Source: Spirochaeta sp.
Lineage (GTDB): Bacteria; Spirochaetota; Spirochaetia; DSM-2461
Length of the DNA: 7,273 nt
NCBI GenBank assembly: GCA_030592625.1
Contig: JAUVIY010000129.1
Coordinates: 1-7,273 of the forward strand
Direction of reading: 5' to 3'
Below are positions 1 to 6,265 of this stretch, in pieces; the first letter of the stretch is position 1; each line of letters starts with the position of its first letter. Under the pieces are notes generated by a model. It saw only the letters and a program-made list of their open reading frames with translations. It ran no database searches and was not told where the DNA came from. The translations under genes were made by a program, and so were the position numbers.

Positions 1-496
1 GATGTCCCTGGCCAAACGGGCCGAACATCCCCATGTGGCCGTACCCGATCCCCTTTCGCTGCGTATGGATATCGGGGGGAACTATACCGACGGGGCCACC
101 GGGGATACCGTCCATTGGAATATTCATCGCCTGCTTCCGGGTTTTGTACTGTTCTTGTTCATCGGTTTCATGGCCGGCATGTTCGGCCTGGGGGCCGGAT
201 GGGCCAATGTTCCGGCCCTGAATCTGCTTCTTGGTGCACCGCTGAAAGTCTCGGTGGCCACCAGCATACTCATTATCGCAATCAACGGGTCGGCGGCATC
301 CTGGGTGTATCTGAATCAGGGGGCTGTGCTTCCCGTCATCGCCGTACCTTCGGTAGTCGGGATGATGCTGGGAACCCGAATCGGTGCCCGGCTGCTGACC
401 CGGACCAAACCGACGGCGATCCGTTGGATCGTCATTGGATTCCTGATACTGGCTGGATTGCGATCCGTACTGGCGGGTCTGGGGGTGATGGGTTGA
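1..496 (+). CDS. TauE/SafE family membrane permease, C-terminal half (5' partial)
   Basis: This is the C-terminal part of a TauE/SafE-type transporter. The family are inner-membrane permeases linked to export or import of sulfite, sulfoacetate and related small organosulfur or carboxylate anions; the substrate cannot be told here. About 164 residues are visible. A soluble linker is followed by hydrophobic segments at roughly residues 44-65, 80-102, 107-125 and 140-160. The second-repeat signature G-L-G-A-G-W-A-N-V-P (about residues 62-71) precedes an L-G-A-P-L-K-V-x-V-A-T-S stretch and an M-L-G-T-R-I-G-A-R motif, all typical of the C-terminal repeat. Full-length members have two such repeats (about 250-300 residues), so the ATG at base 2 is most likely an internal Met and the gene begins outside the window. 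It is followed without a gap by a DUF1634-like gene, a common partner of such permeases. Confidence 0.85.
   Translation, partial: MSLAKRAEHPHVAVPDPLSLRMDIGGNYTDGATGDTVHWNIHRLLPGFVLFLFIGFMAGMFGLGAGWANVPALNLLLGAPLKVSVATSILIIAINGSAASWVYLNQGAVLPVIAVPSVVGMMLGTRIGARLLTRTKPTAIRWIVIGFLILAGLRSVLAGLGVMG
481..488 (+). promoter_or_regulatory. Shine-Dalgarno site that sets the TTG start of the DUF1634-like gene
   Basis: GGGGGTGA differs from the ideal GGAGGTGA at one base and ends 4 nt before the TTG at 493. It lies inside the end of the permease gene. It is the main reason for choosing TTG 493 over the later in-frame ATG at 535, which would delete part of the first membrane helix. Confidence 0.5.
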
Positions 497-870
497 AAAC
501 AGTTGAAAAACGTGCGGCCAACTGGTTCAGATGGATGGGCTGGGCGGGACTGATTGTCTCCCTGATTGTTTTCATGCTCTATGTGACAGGTGTTGTTCCT
601 TCCGGGGTTTCTCCGGCGGAATCGGCCGCACACTGGAGCGAGTCTTCCGAAACCTATCGAGCCGAAACCGGTCTTGTCTTCAAATCCGGCTGGTTTTTGA
701 ATATCCGCAACAGTTATTTCCTGAGTTCCGCGGCATTGGCCATTCTGGCCAGTACGGCTCTGCCGACACTGTTAGTCCTTTCGGTTTCCTGGTTCCGTCG
801 CCGGGATTATCTATATGGAACCATGGCGATACTGATTTCCTGTGTTCTGCTGATTGCCATTCTGGGGTAA
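493..870 (+). CDS. DUF1634-like small integral membrane protein
   Basis: A 125-residue protein begins at TTG 493, whose last two bases overlap the TGA of the upstream permease, so the two are probably translationally coupled. Three hydrophobic helices are visible, at about residues 15-35, 75-97 and 105-125, with a polar Ser/Glu-rich segment (about 37-65) between the first and second. The C-terminal pattern (a Pro-containing helix, a W-F-R-R-R-D-Y-L-Y-G turn, then a final helix) matches my memory of the DUF1634 family. Its members are usually encoded beside a TauE/SafE permease and may be accessory subunits; no biochemical function is established to my knowledge. The family call is from pattern and context, not a search. 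The reading frame is open further upstream, but that extension lies over the permease in another frame and is not real. Confidence 0.7.
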   Translation: MKTVEKRAANWFRWMGWAGLIVSLIVFMLYVTGVVPSGVSPAESAAHWSESSETYRAETGLVFKSGWFLNIRNSYFLSSAALAILASTALPTLLVLSVSWFRRRDYLYGTMAILISCVLLIAILG

Positions 871-874
871 TACC

Positions 875-1837
875 GTGAATTATTCCGGACCAAATATCAA
901 GGTGTTTCGCGAGACTGTCCAGAGTCTGTTGGGCGGCCCCTGGCCGGATTCGCCGGCTCTGGAAGCTGAAATTCTGGAGACACTGGACCAGGGCGATTAT
1001 TTCGCCGAGCGCATCGGCTATCAGGTTGAACCCGGCGAAAGGGTGGAAGCCTGGCTGCTCATCCCGAAGGCCGGCAATCAGAACGTCGGACACCAGACTC
1101 CGGCCGTCGCCGTCTGGCATCAGCATAACGTTGAATATCATCTCGGAAAAAGCGAGAGTGCCGGTTTTGCCGGTAACCCGATGCAGCATACCGGACCGCT
1201 ATTGGCCCGGGAAGGGTATATCGTCATCTGCCCCGACGCCCTGTGTTTCGAAGACCGGCGCCACGATAACCTCGAGGGCGCCTCTTACGAGAGACATATG
1301 GCCATGCATTATCTGACAGCCGGGAAATCCCTGGCCTGGAAGAACATCCTCGACTGCCGCAGAGCCGTGGACTATCTCTGCTCCCGGCTTGAGGTCGATA
1401 CCTCACGGATCGGATGTTACGGCCACTCCCTGGGATCCACCTTCACCTGGCTCACCGGTCCCTGGGATGAACGCCTGAAATGTATGGTGGGCAACTGCTG
1501 CATGCCCAGCCAGGCGGCCATGGACGGCACGGCGATTAATCATTCATTTTCCAATTACATCCCCGGATTGGGACAAATCGGGGACATTCCTGAATACGTA
1601 TCTCTCATTGCTCCCAGGCGCCTCCATCTCAACTTCGGGGCGGCCGATCCACTCAACCCCATCGATTACATCGAAGAGGAACTTCCCCGAATTGCTGCTG
1701 CCTATACGTCGGCTGGTGCCGGCGAAGCATTCAGCTGGTATATCGACCGGGAGGCCGGTCATGAGCTGTCTGAAGGAATGAAAACACGGATGCTCGAAGT
1801 CTTCAGAATGCATCTGCAGGCGCTGAAGCAGCGCTGA
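875..1837 (+). CDS. alpha/beta hydrolase (dienelactone hydrolase / acetyl esterase-like)
   Basis: This is a 320-residue cytoplasmic hydrolase with no signal peptide. The alpha/beta-hydrolase catalytic triad is visible. The nucleophile elbow is G-H-S-L-G with Ser185, the acid is Asp258 in an F-G-A-A-D-P turn after a beta strand, and the base is His296 in E-A-G-H-E-L near the C terminus. An earlier W-H-Q-H-N segment (about residues 81-85), the following H-L-G-K-S-E and a C-P-D-A-L-C-F-E-D-R stretch are typical of the large dienelactone-hydrolase/acetyl-xylan-esterase-like group, whose substrates are mostly unknown. An ester or lactone substrate is likely. I chose GTG 875, preceded by GGGG at 864-867 and starting 4 nt after the DUF1634 stop. 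An ATG at 854 would add 7 residues and overlap the upstream gene, but has no ribosome site. It is probably co-transcribed with the two membrane genes and converges on dlgD. Confidence 0.85.
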   Translation: MNYSGPNIKVFRETVQSLLGGPWPDSPALEAEILETLDQGDYFAERIGYQVEPGERVEAWLLIPKAGNQNVGHQTPAVAVWHQHNVEYHLGKSESAGFAGNPMQHTGPLLAREGYIVICPDALCFEDRRHDNLEGASYERHMAMHYLTAGKSLAWKNILDCRRAVDYLCSRLEVDTSRIGCYGHSLGSTFTWLTGPWDERLKCMVGNCCMPSQAAMDGTAINHSFSNYIPGLGQIGDIPEYVSLIAPRRLHLNFGAADPLNPIDYIEEELPRIAAAYTSAGAGEAFSWYIDREAGHELSEGMKTRMLEVFRMHLQALKQR

Positions 1838-1860
1838 GGTAGTGCTGAAATTGGCGTTTA

Positions 1861-2853
1861 TCAAGTCAGTGCCAGAATCCCTTTCCAGACATCTTCATCC
1901 ACGGGCAGTCCTGTTTCCAGGCTCTTCCGGCGGTTTTCAAGAGTTTTCCGGCCGGGATAACGGATGGCGGCAGCCCTCTCGTTCTCACCATTGTTGACAT
2001 CGAGGCTTTCAATCACCCGGTCCGCCAGTCCCGGATATGCGGGGGGAGCAAAAGCGATGAACACCTGGGATATCCCTGTATCACTAATGGGATTCGGAAC
2101 GATATCGCATGTTGCTTTGCCTCCGGACAACAAGGCGGCCATGAGATCCAGCAGGATGGCCAGGCCCGATCCCTTCCAGAACCCGATGGGCAGGGGGCGA
2201 ATGGATTTTACGATAAGATCCGGATCGTCTGTGAGATTGCCGTCCTCGTCATAGCCGCCGGGTACAGGCAGTTTCCGGCCCTCTATGCTGTATCGGGAGA
2301 GGGCACCATAGGAGAACTGGGACATCGCCATGTCCAGAACCACGTGACCGGCTTCCCGGGGTACGGCGATTATCAGGGGGTTGTTACCAATCAATGGCTT
2401 GGTCGACCCCCAGGGAGGCAGGTTGGGCATGGTATTGGTCCAGCATATGCCGATCTTCCCGGCATCCGCCGCCTGCCATCCGAAGTTGCCGCCCCGCATC
2501 CAATGATTGGTATTCGACAGACCCACGCATCCGATACCGTGCATATCCGAAAGTTCCAGAGCCCGTTCCATAGAGCTGCGGGCGTTGAGATTTCCCGGGC
2601 CCTGTCTGCCGTCCCATCGCTCCAGGGCCCCTCCGTTCCAGATCAGCTCAGGTTCGGCAGCCGGATCGACGAGTCCCTGTTCCATTGCCGCAAGGTAGCT
2701 CGGGAACCGATCCAGGCCGTGGGACAGAACGCCATCCCGATTGGCATCCGCAAAAAGTCCTGCGGACATCGCAGCCCGGTTCGTGGTAAAACCCCGGTCC
2801 ACCAGAATATCACTGAGGGTGCGGGTGACTGTTTCATATGGGATATAAATCAT
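1861..2853 (-). CDS. dlgD: 2,3-diketo-L-gulonate reductase (malate/L-lactate dehydrogenase family)
   Basis: This 330-residue cytoplasmic NAD(P)H-dependent oxidoreductase of the Ldh2/malate-lactate dehydrogenase family (PF02615) closely resembles E. coli YiaK/DlgD as I recall it. That enzyme reduces 2,3-diketo-L-gulonate to 3-keto-L-gulonate in L-ascorbate-type sugar-acid use. Matching blocks are S-H-G-x-x-R-F-P with the catalytic-type His45 (His44 in E. coli), a W-D-x-x-x-x-x-G-N-L segment near residue 80, N-H-W-M-R-G-G (116-122), G-W-Q-A-A followed by I-G-I-C-W-T-N, P-P-W-G (146-149), and W-K-G-S-G (226-230). Length agrees with the 332-residue E. coli protein. I chose the ATG at 2853. The frame is open back to 2934, but that extension runs into the divergent reductase gene and adds a non-homologous hydrophobic tail. 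No Shine-Dalgarno is visible, which fits a leaderless transcript. Related family members act on other 2-oxo acids, so exact substrate is inferred. Confidence 0.87.
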   Translation of the reverse strand: MIYIPYETVTRTLSDILVDRGFTTNRAAMSAGLFADANRDGVLSHGLDRFPSYLAAMEQGLVDPAAEPELIWNGGALERWDGRQGPGNLNARSSMERALELSDMHGIGCVGLSNTNHWMRGGNFGWQAADAGKIGICWTNTMPNLPPWGSTKPLIGNNPLIIAVPREAGHVVLDMAMSQFSYGALSRYSIEGRKLPVPGGYDEDGNLTDDPDLIVKSIRPLPIGFWKGSGLAILLDLMAALLSGGKATCDIVPNPISDTGISQVFIAFAPPAYPGLADRVIESLDVNNGENERAAAIRYPGRKTLENRRKSLETGLPVDEDVWKGILALT

Positions 2854-2860
2854 AAGTTCG

Positions 2861-2868
2861 ATTATAAT
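2861..2868. promoter_or_regulatory. Self-complementary -10 element shared by dlgD and the aldo/keto reductase gene
   Basis: ATTATAAT is its own reverse complement and contains a perfect TATAAT on each strand (2863-2868 on +, 2866-2861 on -). Exactly 7 bp separate it from the dlgD ATG (ending at 2853) and from the ATG at 2876. With the usual 6-nt gap after a -10, transcription would begin about 1 nt before each ATG, giving leaderless mRNAs. This agrees with the absence of Shine-Dalgarno sequences in front of both genes. The -35 boxes are weak: the best on the - strand is CTGCGA at 2889-2884, and none is convincing on +, so an activator could be needed. Identified by eye only. Confidence 0.55.
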
Positions 2869-2875
2869 GTTAAAT

Positions 2876-3802
2876 ATGAAGTATCGCAGATTTTCGCATA
2901 AAAACATCAGGGTTTCGGTTATCGGTCTCGGCACATGGCAGTTCGGAGGCGAATGGGGACAGGACTACACACAAGGCGGAGTCGACAGCATTGTCGAGAG
3001 CTGCCGGGATACCGGAATCAATCTCATTGATACCGCCGAATGCTATGGCGACGGCGTTTCCGAGTGTCTGGTGGGCAAGGCTATCGCCCGGGACCGGGGA
3101 AAGTGGTTCCTGGCCACCAAATTCGGTCATCGCTACAACGGGTTCTTCCAGCGCGACCAACTCTGGAGCGCCGATGATGTTCGTAAACAGCTCGAACGAT
3201 CCTTGAAAAACCTGCAAACCGACTATATCGACCTTTACCAGTTTCATTCCGGTGACGATGAGGCTTTCGACAACGACGAGCTCTGGGCCATGCTTTCCAG
3301 GCAGGTGGAAGCCGGGAAAATTCGGCAGATCGGGGTTTCTCTTACATCCCGTGCTGAAGTTCGCGATTTCCAGGCCGCACGAGTCGCCGGGGTTGGTGCC
3401 GAGGCTGTCCAGGTGGTGTACAGCCGAATGGATGTCGGTGCTGAAGAAATTGTATTTCCAGCATGCCTCAAGGACAATCTGGCTGTTCTGGCCCGGGTGC
3501 CTCTGGCCTCAGGCTTCCTGACGGGGAAATACGCTCCCGGTGTCACTTTCCCCGAAGGCGATTATCGCGGGAGTCTCGGACGGGAGAAGCTGGATGCCAT
3601 GGCCGAAGAGGCGGTACGGATCAAGGAAACAGAGGTGCCGCCCGGAACCCCTATGGCGGCCTGGGCTCTGGCCTGGTGCCTGAAAAACGAAGCGGTGACC
3701 TGTGTGATACCCGGAGCCAGGAATGCCGATCAGTTGAGGGCCAATGCCGCGGCAGCCGAGATGGCGGAGGATTCACATCACCTGGCAATACAGGTCGATT
3801 GA
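2876..3802 (+). CDS. aldo/keto reductase
   Basis: This 308-residue (beta/alpha)8 NAD(P)H-dependent oxidoreductase reduces aldehydes or ketones, often of sugars. The aldo/keto reductase catalytic tetrad is complete: Asp52 and Tyr57 in the D-T-A-E-C-Y-G segment, Lys82 in A-T-K-F-G, and His124 in Y-Q-F-H-S. The N-terminal G-L-G-T-W-Q-F-G-G strand (about 17-25) and the late C-V-I-P-G-A-R-N segment (cofactor-phosphate region) are typical. Overall the features suit the bacterial YhdN/Tas-like branch. Two in-frame ATGs exist, at 2867 and 2876. I prefer 2876 because the first lies inside the presumed -10 element, and the leaderless transcript predicted from that element starts at about 2875. It shares a 22-bp divergent promoter gap with dlgD, suggesting joint regulation in sugar or sugar-acid metabolism. 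The substrate is not identifiable. The stop lies in a 10-bp tandem repeat. Confidence 0.88.
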   Translation: MKYRRFSHKNIRVSVIGLGTWQFGGEWGQDYTQGGVDSIVESCRDTGINLIDTAECYGDGVSECLVGKAIARDRGKWFLATKFGHRYNGFFQRDQLWSADDVRKQLERSLKNLQTDYIDLYQFHSGDDEAFDNDELWAMLSRQVEAGKIRQIGVSLTSRAEVRDFQAARVAGVGAEAVQVVYSRMDVGAEEIVFPACLKDNLAVLARVPLASGFLTGKYAPGVTFPEGDYRGSLGREKLDAMAEEAVRIKETEVPPGTPMAAWALAWCLKNEAVTCVIPGARNADQLRANAAAAEMAEDSHHLAIQVD

Positions 3803-3823
3803 AGTCGATTGAAGTCGATTGAG
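3794..3823. repeat. Three tandem copies of a 10-bp unit at the aldo/keto reductase stop
   Basis: GTCGATTGAA occurs at 3794-3803 and 3804-3813, then GTCGATTGAG at 3814-3823. Each copy carries a TGA. Because 10 is not a multiple of three, the three TGAs (3800, 3810, 3820) fall in three different reading frames. The first one ends the aldo/keto reductase gene. The array fills most of the gap before the convergent gene's stop at 3841. It probably arose by slippage. Confidence 0.9.
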
Positions 3824-3840
3824 GCTGATAGGCGCTGAAA

Positions 3841-4374
3841 CTAGAAGCCGCCGAACTCGAAGGTGAGGTTGACGATCCAGGAGGAGAGTCGGCTTGAATC
3901 CACCGGTGATGAGACAGGGATGCGCCAGCCCCCTCCCACTCCGATACGGAACCAGTTATTGATAGGGAACAGGGCATCCGCCGACGGGACGAAGACCCAG
4001 ATATTTCCTTCGAAGGCCTGCTCGATGGGGGCGCCTGTGAGGCGGTAGACCGCCCCGTATCCGCTGAGCAGGGAGATGCGGGGCATCACCTTCTCCCCGA
4101 AGGGAAGAAGGTATCCGAGGTACAGCCCGCCGTAGTACAGGTTCAGATCGCCGATGTCATGGGTGTGAGTTGATCTTGGACTGGCGATGCCGAATGCGCC
4201 GACGGCGAAGTCCCCGAAAGTGAGGGCACCGATACCACCCCACATGGTGCAGAACTTCCCATCGAGAACAGTGATGTGGGTGAGGGTGCTTCCGTAACCG
4301 CTGACTATAGAATCCGCCGATGCTGCAGTTGCAATAAGCAGAAGCAGAATAAGAATTGATAAGAACCTTTTCAT
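3841..4374 (-). CDS. secreted beta-barrel-like (outer membrane) protein of unknown function
   Basis: A 177-residue protein with a clear Sec signal peptide: a basic N terminus (M-K-R), a Leu/Ile-rich core at about 5-14, and an A-S-A cleavage site after residue 20. The mature part is rich in Gly, Tyr, Phe and Trp, with alternating hydrophobic stretches such as L-N-L-Y-Y-G-G-L-Y-L-G-Y-L and V-N-L-T-F-E-F. It ends in Phe, as many outer-membrane barrels do. At about 157 mature residues it could form a small 8-strand barrel. I do not recognise a named family. The start is the ATG at 4374. An AAAGGAG lies upstream but only 2 nt from the ATG, unusually close, and a TATACT -10-like box (4389-4384) would place the transcript start about 3 nt before the ATG. 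It is convergent with the aldo/keto reductase gene and divergent from the DUF4405 gene. Confidence 0.7.
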   Translation of the reverse strand: MKRFLSILILLLLIATAASADSIVSGYGSTLTHITVLDGKFCTMWGGIGALTFGDFAVGAFGIASPRSTHTHDIGDLNLYYGGLYLGYLLPFGEKVMPRISLLSGYGAVYRLTGAPIEQAFEGNIWVFVPSADALFPINNWFRIGVGGGWRIPVSSPVDSSRLSSWIVNLTFEFGGF

Positions 4375-4578
4375 AACTCCTTTAGTATATGGAGCAGTCA
4401 GACCGAATGATAGGCAGGGCATCCCGGTTCTTGCATATCATTTTCCCCCTCAACCTCAGCTCCAAATTCTCAATCCAGGTATATTGGAGAGGCGTTGATC
4501 ATCATTATTCTATCCTTGGAACATACTTTATTTACTTTTCAAGAATATCTTATCAGTCATAAACAGGAGAAACATAAT
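4375..4578. promoter_or_regulatory. 204-bp divergent intergenic region
   Basis: This spacer must carry promoters for both flanking genes. On the - strand, TATACT (4389-4384) and TATCAT (4412-4407) are each 5/6 matches to a -10 box, with poor -35 partners. On the + side, 4501-4578 is very AT-rich (15 G/C of 60 in 4501-4560) with several loose -10-like words such as CATACT at 4522, none with a well-placed -35. A short inverted repeat, CTCCAA at 4460-4465 and TTGGAG at 4484-4489, is present. No small gene or RNA is evident. Confidence 0.35.
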
Positions 4579-4890
4579 ATGAAAAAGACAACGATAAATT
4601 ATATTATCGACATCATCATCGGACTTGGTTTCCTCGTATCAGTTATTACGGGAGTAATTCTTTTATTTAATACTTCCGGAGGTTATCAGGGAGGTCGCAA
4701 CCCTCAATATTATATCCATGCAACATGGATTGATATCCATACATGGAGTTCCATAATCATGAGCGTTGGGGTTGCGGTACATCTGATACTCCACTGGAAC
4801 TGGATGGTCTGCATGACCCGTAAACTGCTTTCACAAAAAAAGAGAAGCGCTCCCGGTATTCAAGGTATTAAGCGGCCTGTGAAGTCATAG
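4579..4890 (+). CDS. DUF4405 family small membrane protein, possibly heme-binding
   Basis: A 103-residue inner-membrane protein with two predicted helices, about residues 8-30 and 56-78, and a basic C-terminal tail (R-K-L-L-S-Q-K-K-R). The pattern D-I-I-I-G-L-G-F-L-x-S-x-I-T-G in helix 1, then I-H-T-W-S-S-x-I-M and V-H-L-I-L-H-W-N-W in helix 2, matches the DUF4405 family (PF14358) as I recall it. His54, His68 and His72 are the conserved histidines. Their arrangement recalls cytochrome b-type membrane subunits, so heme binding or a redox role is an inference, not shown. I chose the ATG at 4579 because an AGGAGA at 4565-4570 stands 8 nt before it; the earlier in-frame ATG at 4495 has no such site. 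The gene stands alone, without an adjacent redox partner, and its 5' part is far poorer in GC than its neighbours. Confidence 0.78.
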   Translation: MKKTTINYIIDIIIGLGFLVSVITGVILLFNTSGGYQGGRNPQYYIHATWIDIHTWSSIIMSVGVAVHLILHWNWMVCMTRKLLSQKKRSAPGIQGIKRPVKS

Positions 4891-4923
4891 GAGAGTAAGA
4901 GAAGTGGCCAAGCTCCTATGATT
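4883..4923. terminator. Inverted repeat between convergent genes, possible shared terminator
   Basis: TCATAGGAG at 4885-4893 and CTCCTATGA at 4913-4921 are perfect 9-bp complements, extended by a G-T and an A-T pair to 4883/4923, with a 19-nt loop. The left arm contains the TAG stop of the DUF4405 gene. The site lies between two converging genes, where a terminator is expected, but neither direction shows a U-run after the stem. A second small hairpin, CGCTG-cga-CAGCG, sits at 4948-4960. Confidence 0.35.
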
Positions 4924-4975
4924 GGCCATTTACCAGCCGATGAAGGGCGCTGCGACAGCGAGTAAGAGCCGGAAA

Positions 4976-6220
4976 TCAATCCTCCAAAGCCGCCAAACGT
5001 TCGGAGAGTGCCGGATGGGAATAATGCCAGAAGCTGTACGCCGGGTGGGGTGTCAGGTTGCTCAGGTTGTCCTTGCCGAGGTTGAGCAGAGCTCCTCTCA
5101 TGGACTGGCTGCCCTTTGTCTGTTCCACGGCGAAGCGATCGGCCTGATACTCGTGTTTTCTCGACCAGATGTTCGAAAGAGGGGAGAACAGGGAGCTTAA
5201 GGGACCGGAGAAAAAGATGAGCCAGAACAACAGTGCATGAAGTGACGGCTCTGCGAAACCAAAGGCAAGATACAGGGGCTCCCAGTTCAATACAGTGCCG
5301 ACCAGGGCGAATAAAGCCAGGCTGGTGATGAATGATACCAGAAGCCGCTTGCGGATATGGCCGAATTTCCAATGACCGATTTCATGGGCCAGAACGGCTT
5401 CGAGTTCGTCTTCTTTCAGGGACTCGATCAGGGTGTCGTAGATGACGATGCGTCGGAAACGACCGAGGCCGGTGAAATAGGCATTGGAATGACGGCTTCG
5501 GCGGCTGCCGTCCATTACGAAGATTCCCCTGTTGGAGAAATTGCAGCGTTCCGCCAGAGCTGAAAGCCGGTCTTTGAGAGAGCCGTCGGGGAGGGGTTCG
5601 AACTTGTTGAAAATCGGGGCGATGACAAGCGGATAGAGCACCACCATCAGCAGTTGAAAAGCCATCCAGAATCCCCAGGCGGCGAACCACCACCATCGGC
5701 CGGTCCAGGCCAGGGTGCCATAGAGTCCGCCGAGAAGAATCATGAGAATCACTATACCGATGGGCAGCTGCTTGGCCATGTCGCCGAAATAAGTCCGGAG
5801 AGTCGTGGAATTGAATCCGAACTCTTCCTCGATGACGAATCGGGAGTACAGGGAAGATGGAAGGCCGGCCAGGCTCAAGGCGATGGAGGCGAAGGACAGG
5901 AACAGCAGACCATGCCAGTAGATTGGCAGATTCCAGGCCGCGATAAACGAGTCCAGGGCTCCGGCGGCACCGGTGAACAGAACGATGAGTATCAGGGCCC
6001 TTCCCTCCAGAGAATTGAACAATCCGAAACGTCCTTTGCGGAGGGTGTATTTCACGCTGCGTTTGTAGGTTTTGTCGTCCACGGCGCCGATAAATGCCTC
6101 GGGAATCCGATCCCGATTCTTGATTGACGAATTGATGTTGAGGATGTCGAGAAACCAGTCCAGCAGGAAATCCAGGAGGAACAGGCCGAGGTATATGGCG
6201 ATGATGAGATTGGGAGTCAT
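4976..6220 (-). CDS. M48 family membrane zinc metallopeptidase (Ste24/CAAX protease-like)
   Basis: A 414-residue multi-pass inner-membrane endopeptidase. The zinc motif is H-E-I-G-H with His279, Glu280 and His283. The third ligand is Glu357 in K-H-E-Y-Q-A-D-R-F-A, 74 residues after the second His, as in Ste24-type enzymes. Other family marks are an N-terminal helix (about 3-25), Y-P-L-V-I-A-P-I-F-N-K-F followed by P-L-P-D-G, and the D-G-S-R-R-S-R-H-S-N-A-Y-F-T-G block before the active site. Several more hydrophobic helices flank these. Eukaryotic Ste24 trims prenylated proteins and clears jammed translocons. Bacterial members are generally seen as membrane quality-control proteases, and the target here is unknown. 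I chose the ATG at 6220 from family length; the frame stays open to an ATG at 6340, which would add 40 basic residues and overlap the divergent gene. No clear Shine-Dalgarno precedes 6220. Confidence 0.9.
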   Translation of the reverse strand: MTPNLIIAIYLGLFLLDFLLDWFLDILNINSSIKNRDRIPEAFIGAVDDKTYKRSVKYTLRKGRFGLFNSLEGRALILIVLFTGAAGALDSFIAAWNLPIYWHGLLFLSFASIALSLAGLPSSLYSRFVIEEEFGFNSTTLRTYFGDMAKQLPIGIVILMILLGGLYGTLAWTGRWWWFAAWGFWMAFQLLMVVLYPLVIAPIFNKFEPLPDGSLKDRLSALAERCNFSNRGIFVMDGSRRSRHSNAYFTGLGRFRRIVIYDTLIESLKEDELEAVLAHEIGHWKFGHIRKRLLVSFITSLALFALVGTVLNWEPLYLAFGFAEPSLHALLFWLIFFSGPLSSLFSPLSNIWSRKHEYQADRFAVEQTKGSQSMRGALLNLGKDNLSNLTPHPAYSFWHYSHPALSERLAALED

Positions 6221-6265
6221 GCTGCGCAGGATGGTGGAAAATCTTCGGGAAGTAAAGAGTCGCCG

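Noticed and set aside
115..492. Open + frame upstream of the DUF1634-like gene
   Set aside because: It overlaps the permease in another frame, and its Arg/Gly/Ser-rich translation looks like an out-of-frame reading.
1838..1860. Possible terminator between the hydrolase and dlgD
   Set aside because: The 23-bp gap has no usable inverted repeat and no T-run.
2344..2901. 185-residue + strand open frame opposite dlgD
   Set aside because: Its composition is typical of an antisense shadow (many His, Pro, Arg), with no recognisable motif. dlgD on the other strand is clearly real.
2854..2934. N-terminal extension of dlgD to 2934
   Set aside because: It runs antisense into the aldo/keto reductase gene and adds 27 residues absent from the known family; the ATG at 2853 gives the family length.
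3463..3822. 119-residue + frame inside the aldo/keto reductase gene
   Set aside because: It is a Gly/Arg/Ser-rich shadow in an alternative frame of a gene with a complete catalytic tetrad.
5654..6127. 157-residue + frame opposite the M48 gene
   Set aside because: It is a Glu/Gly/Gln-rich antisense shadow with no start signal and no motif.
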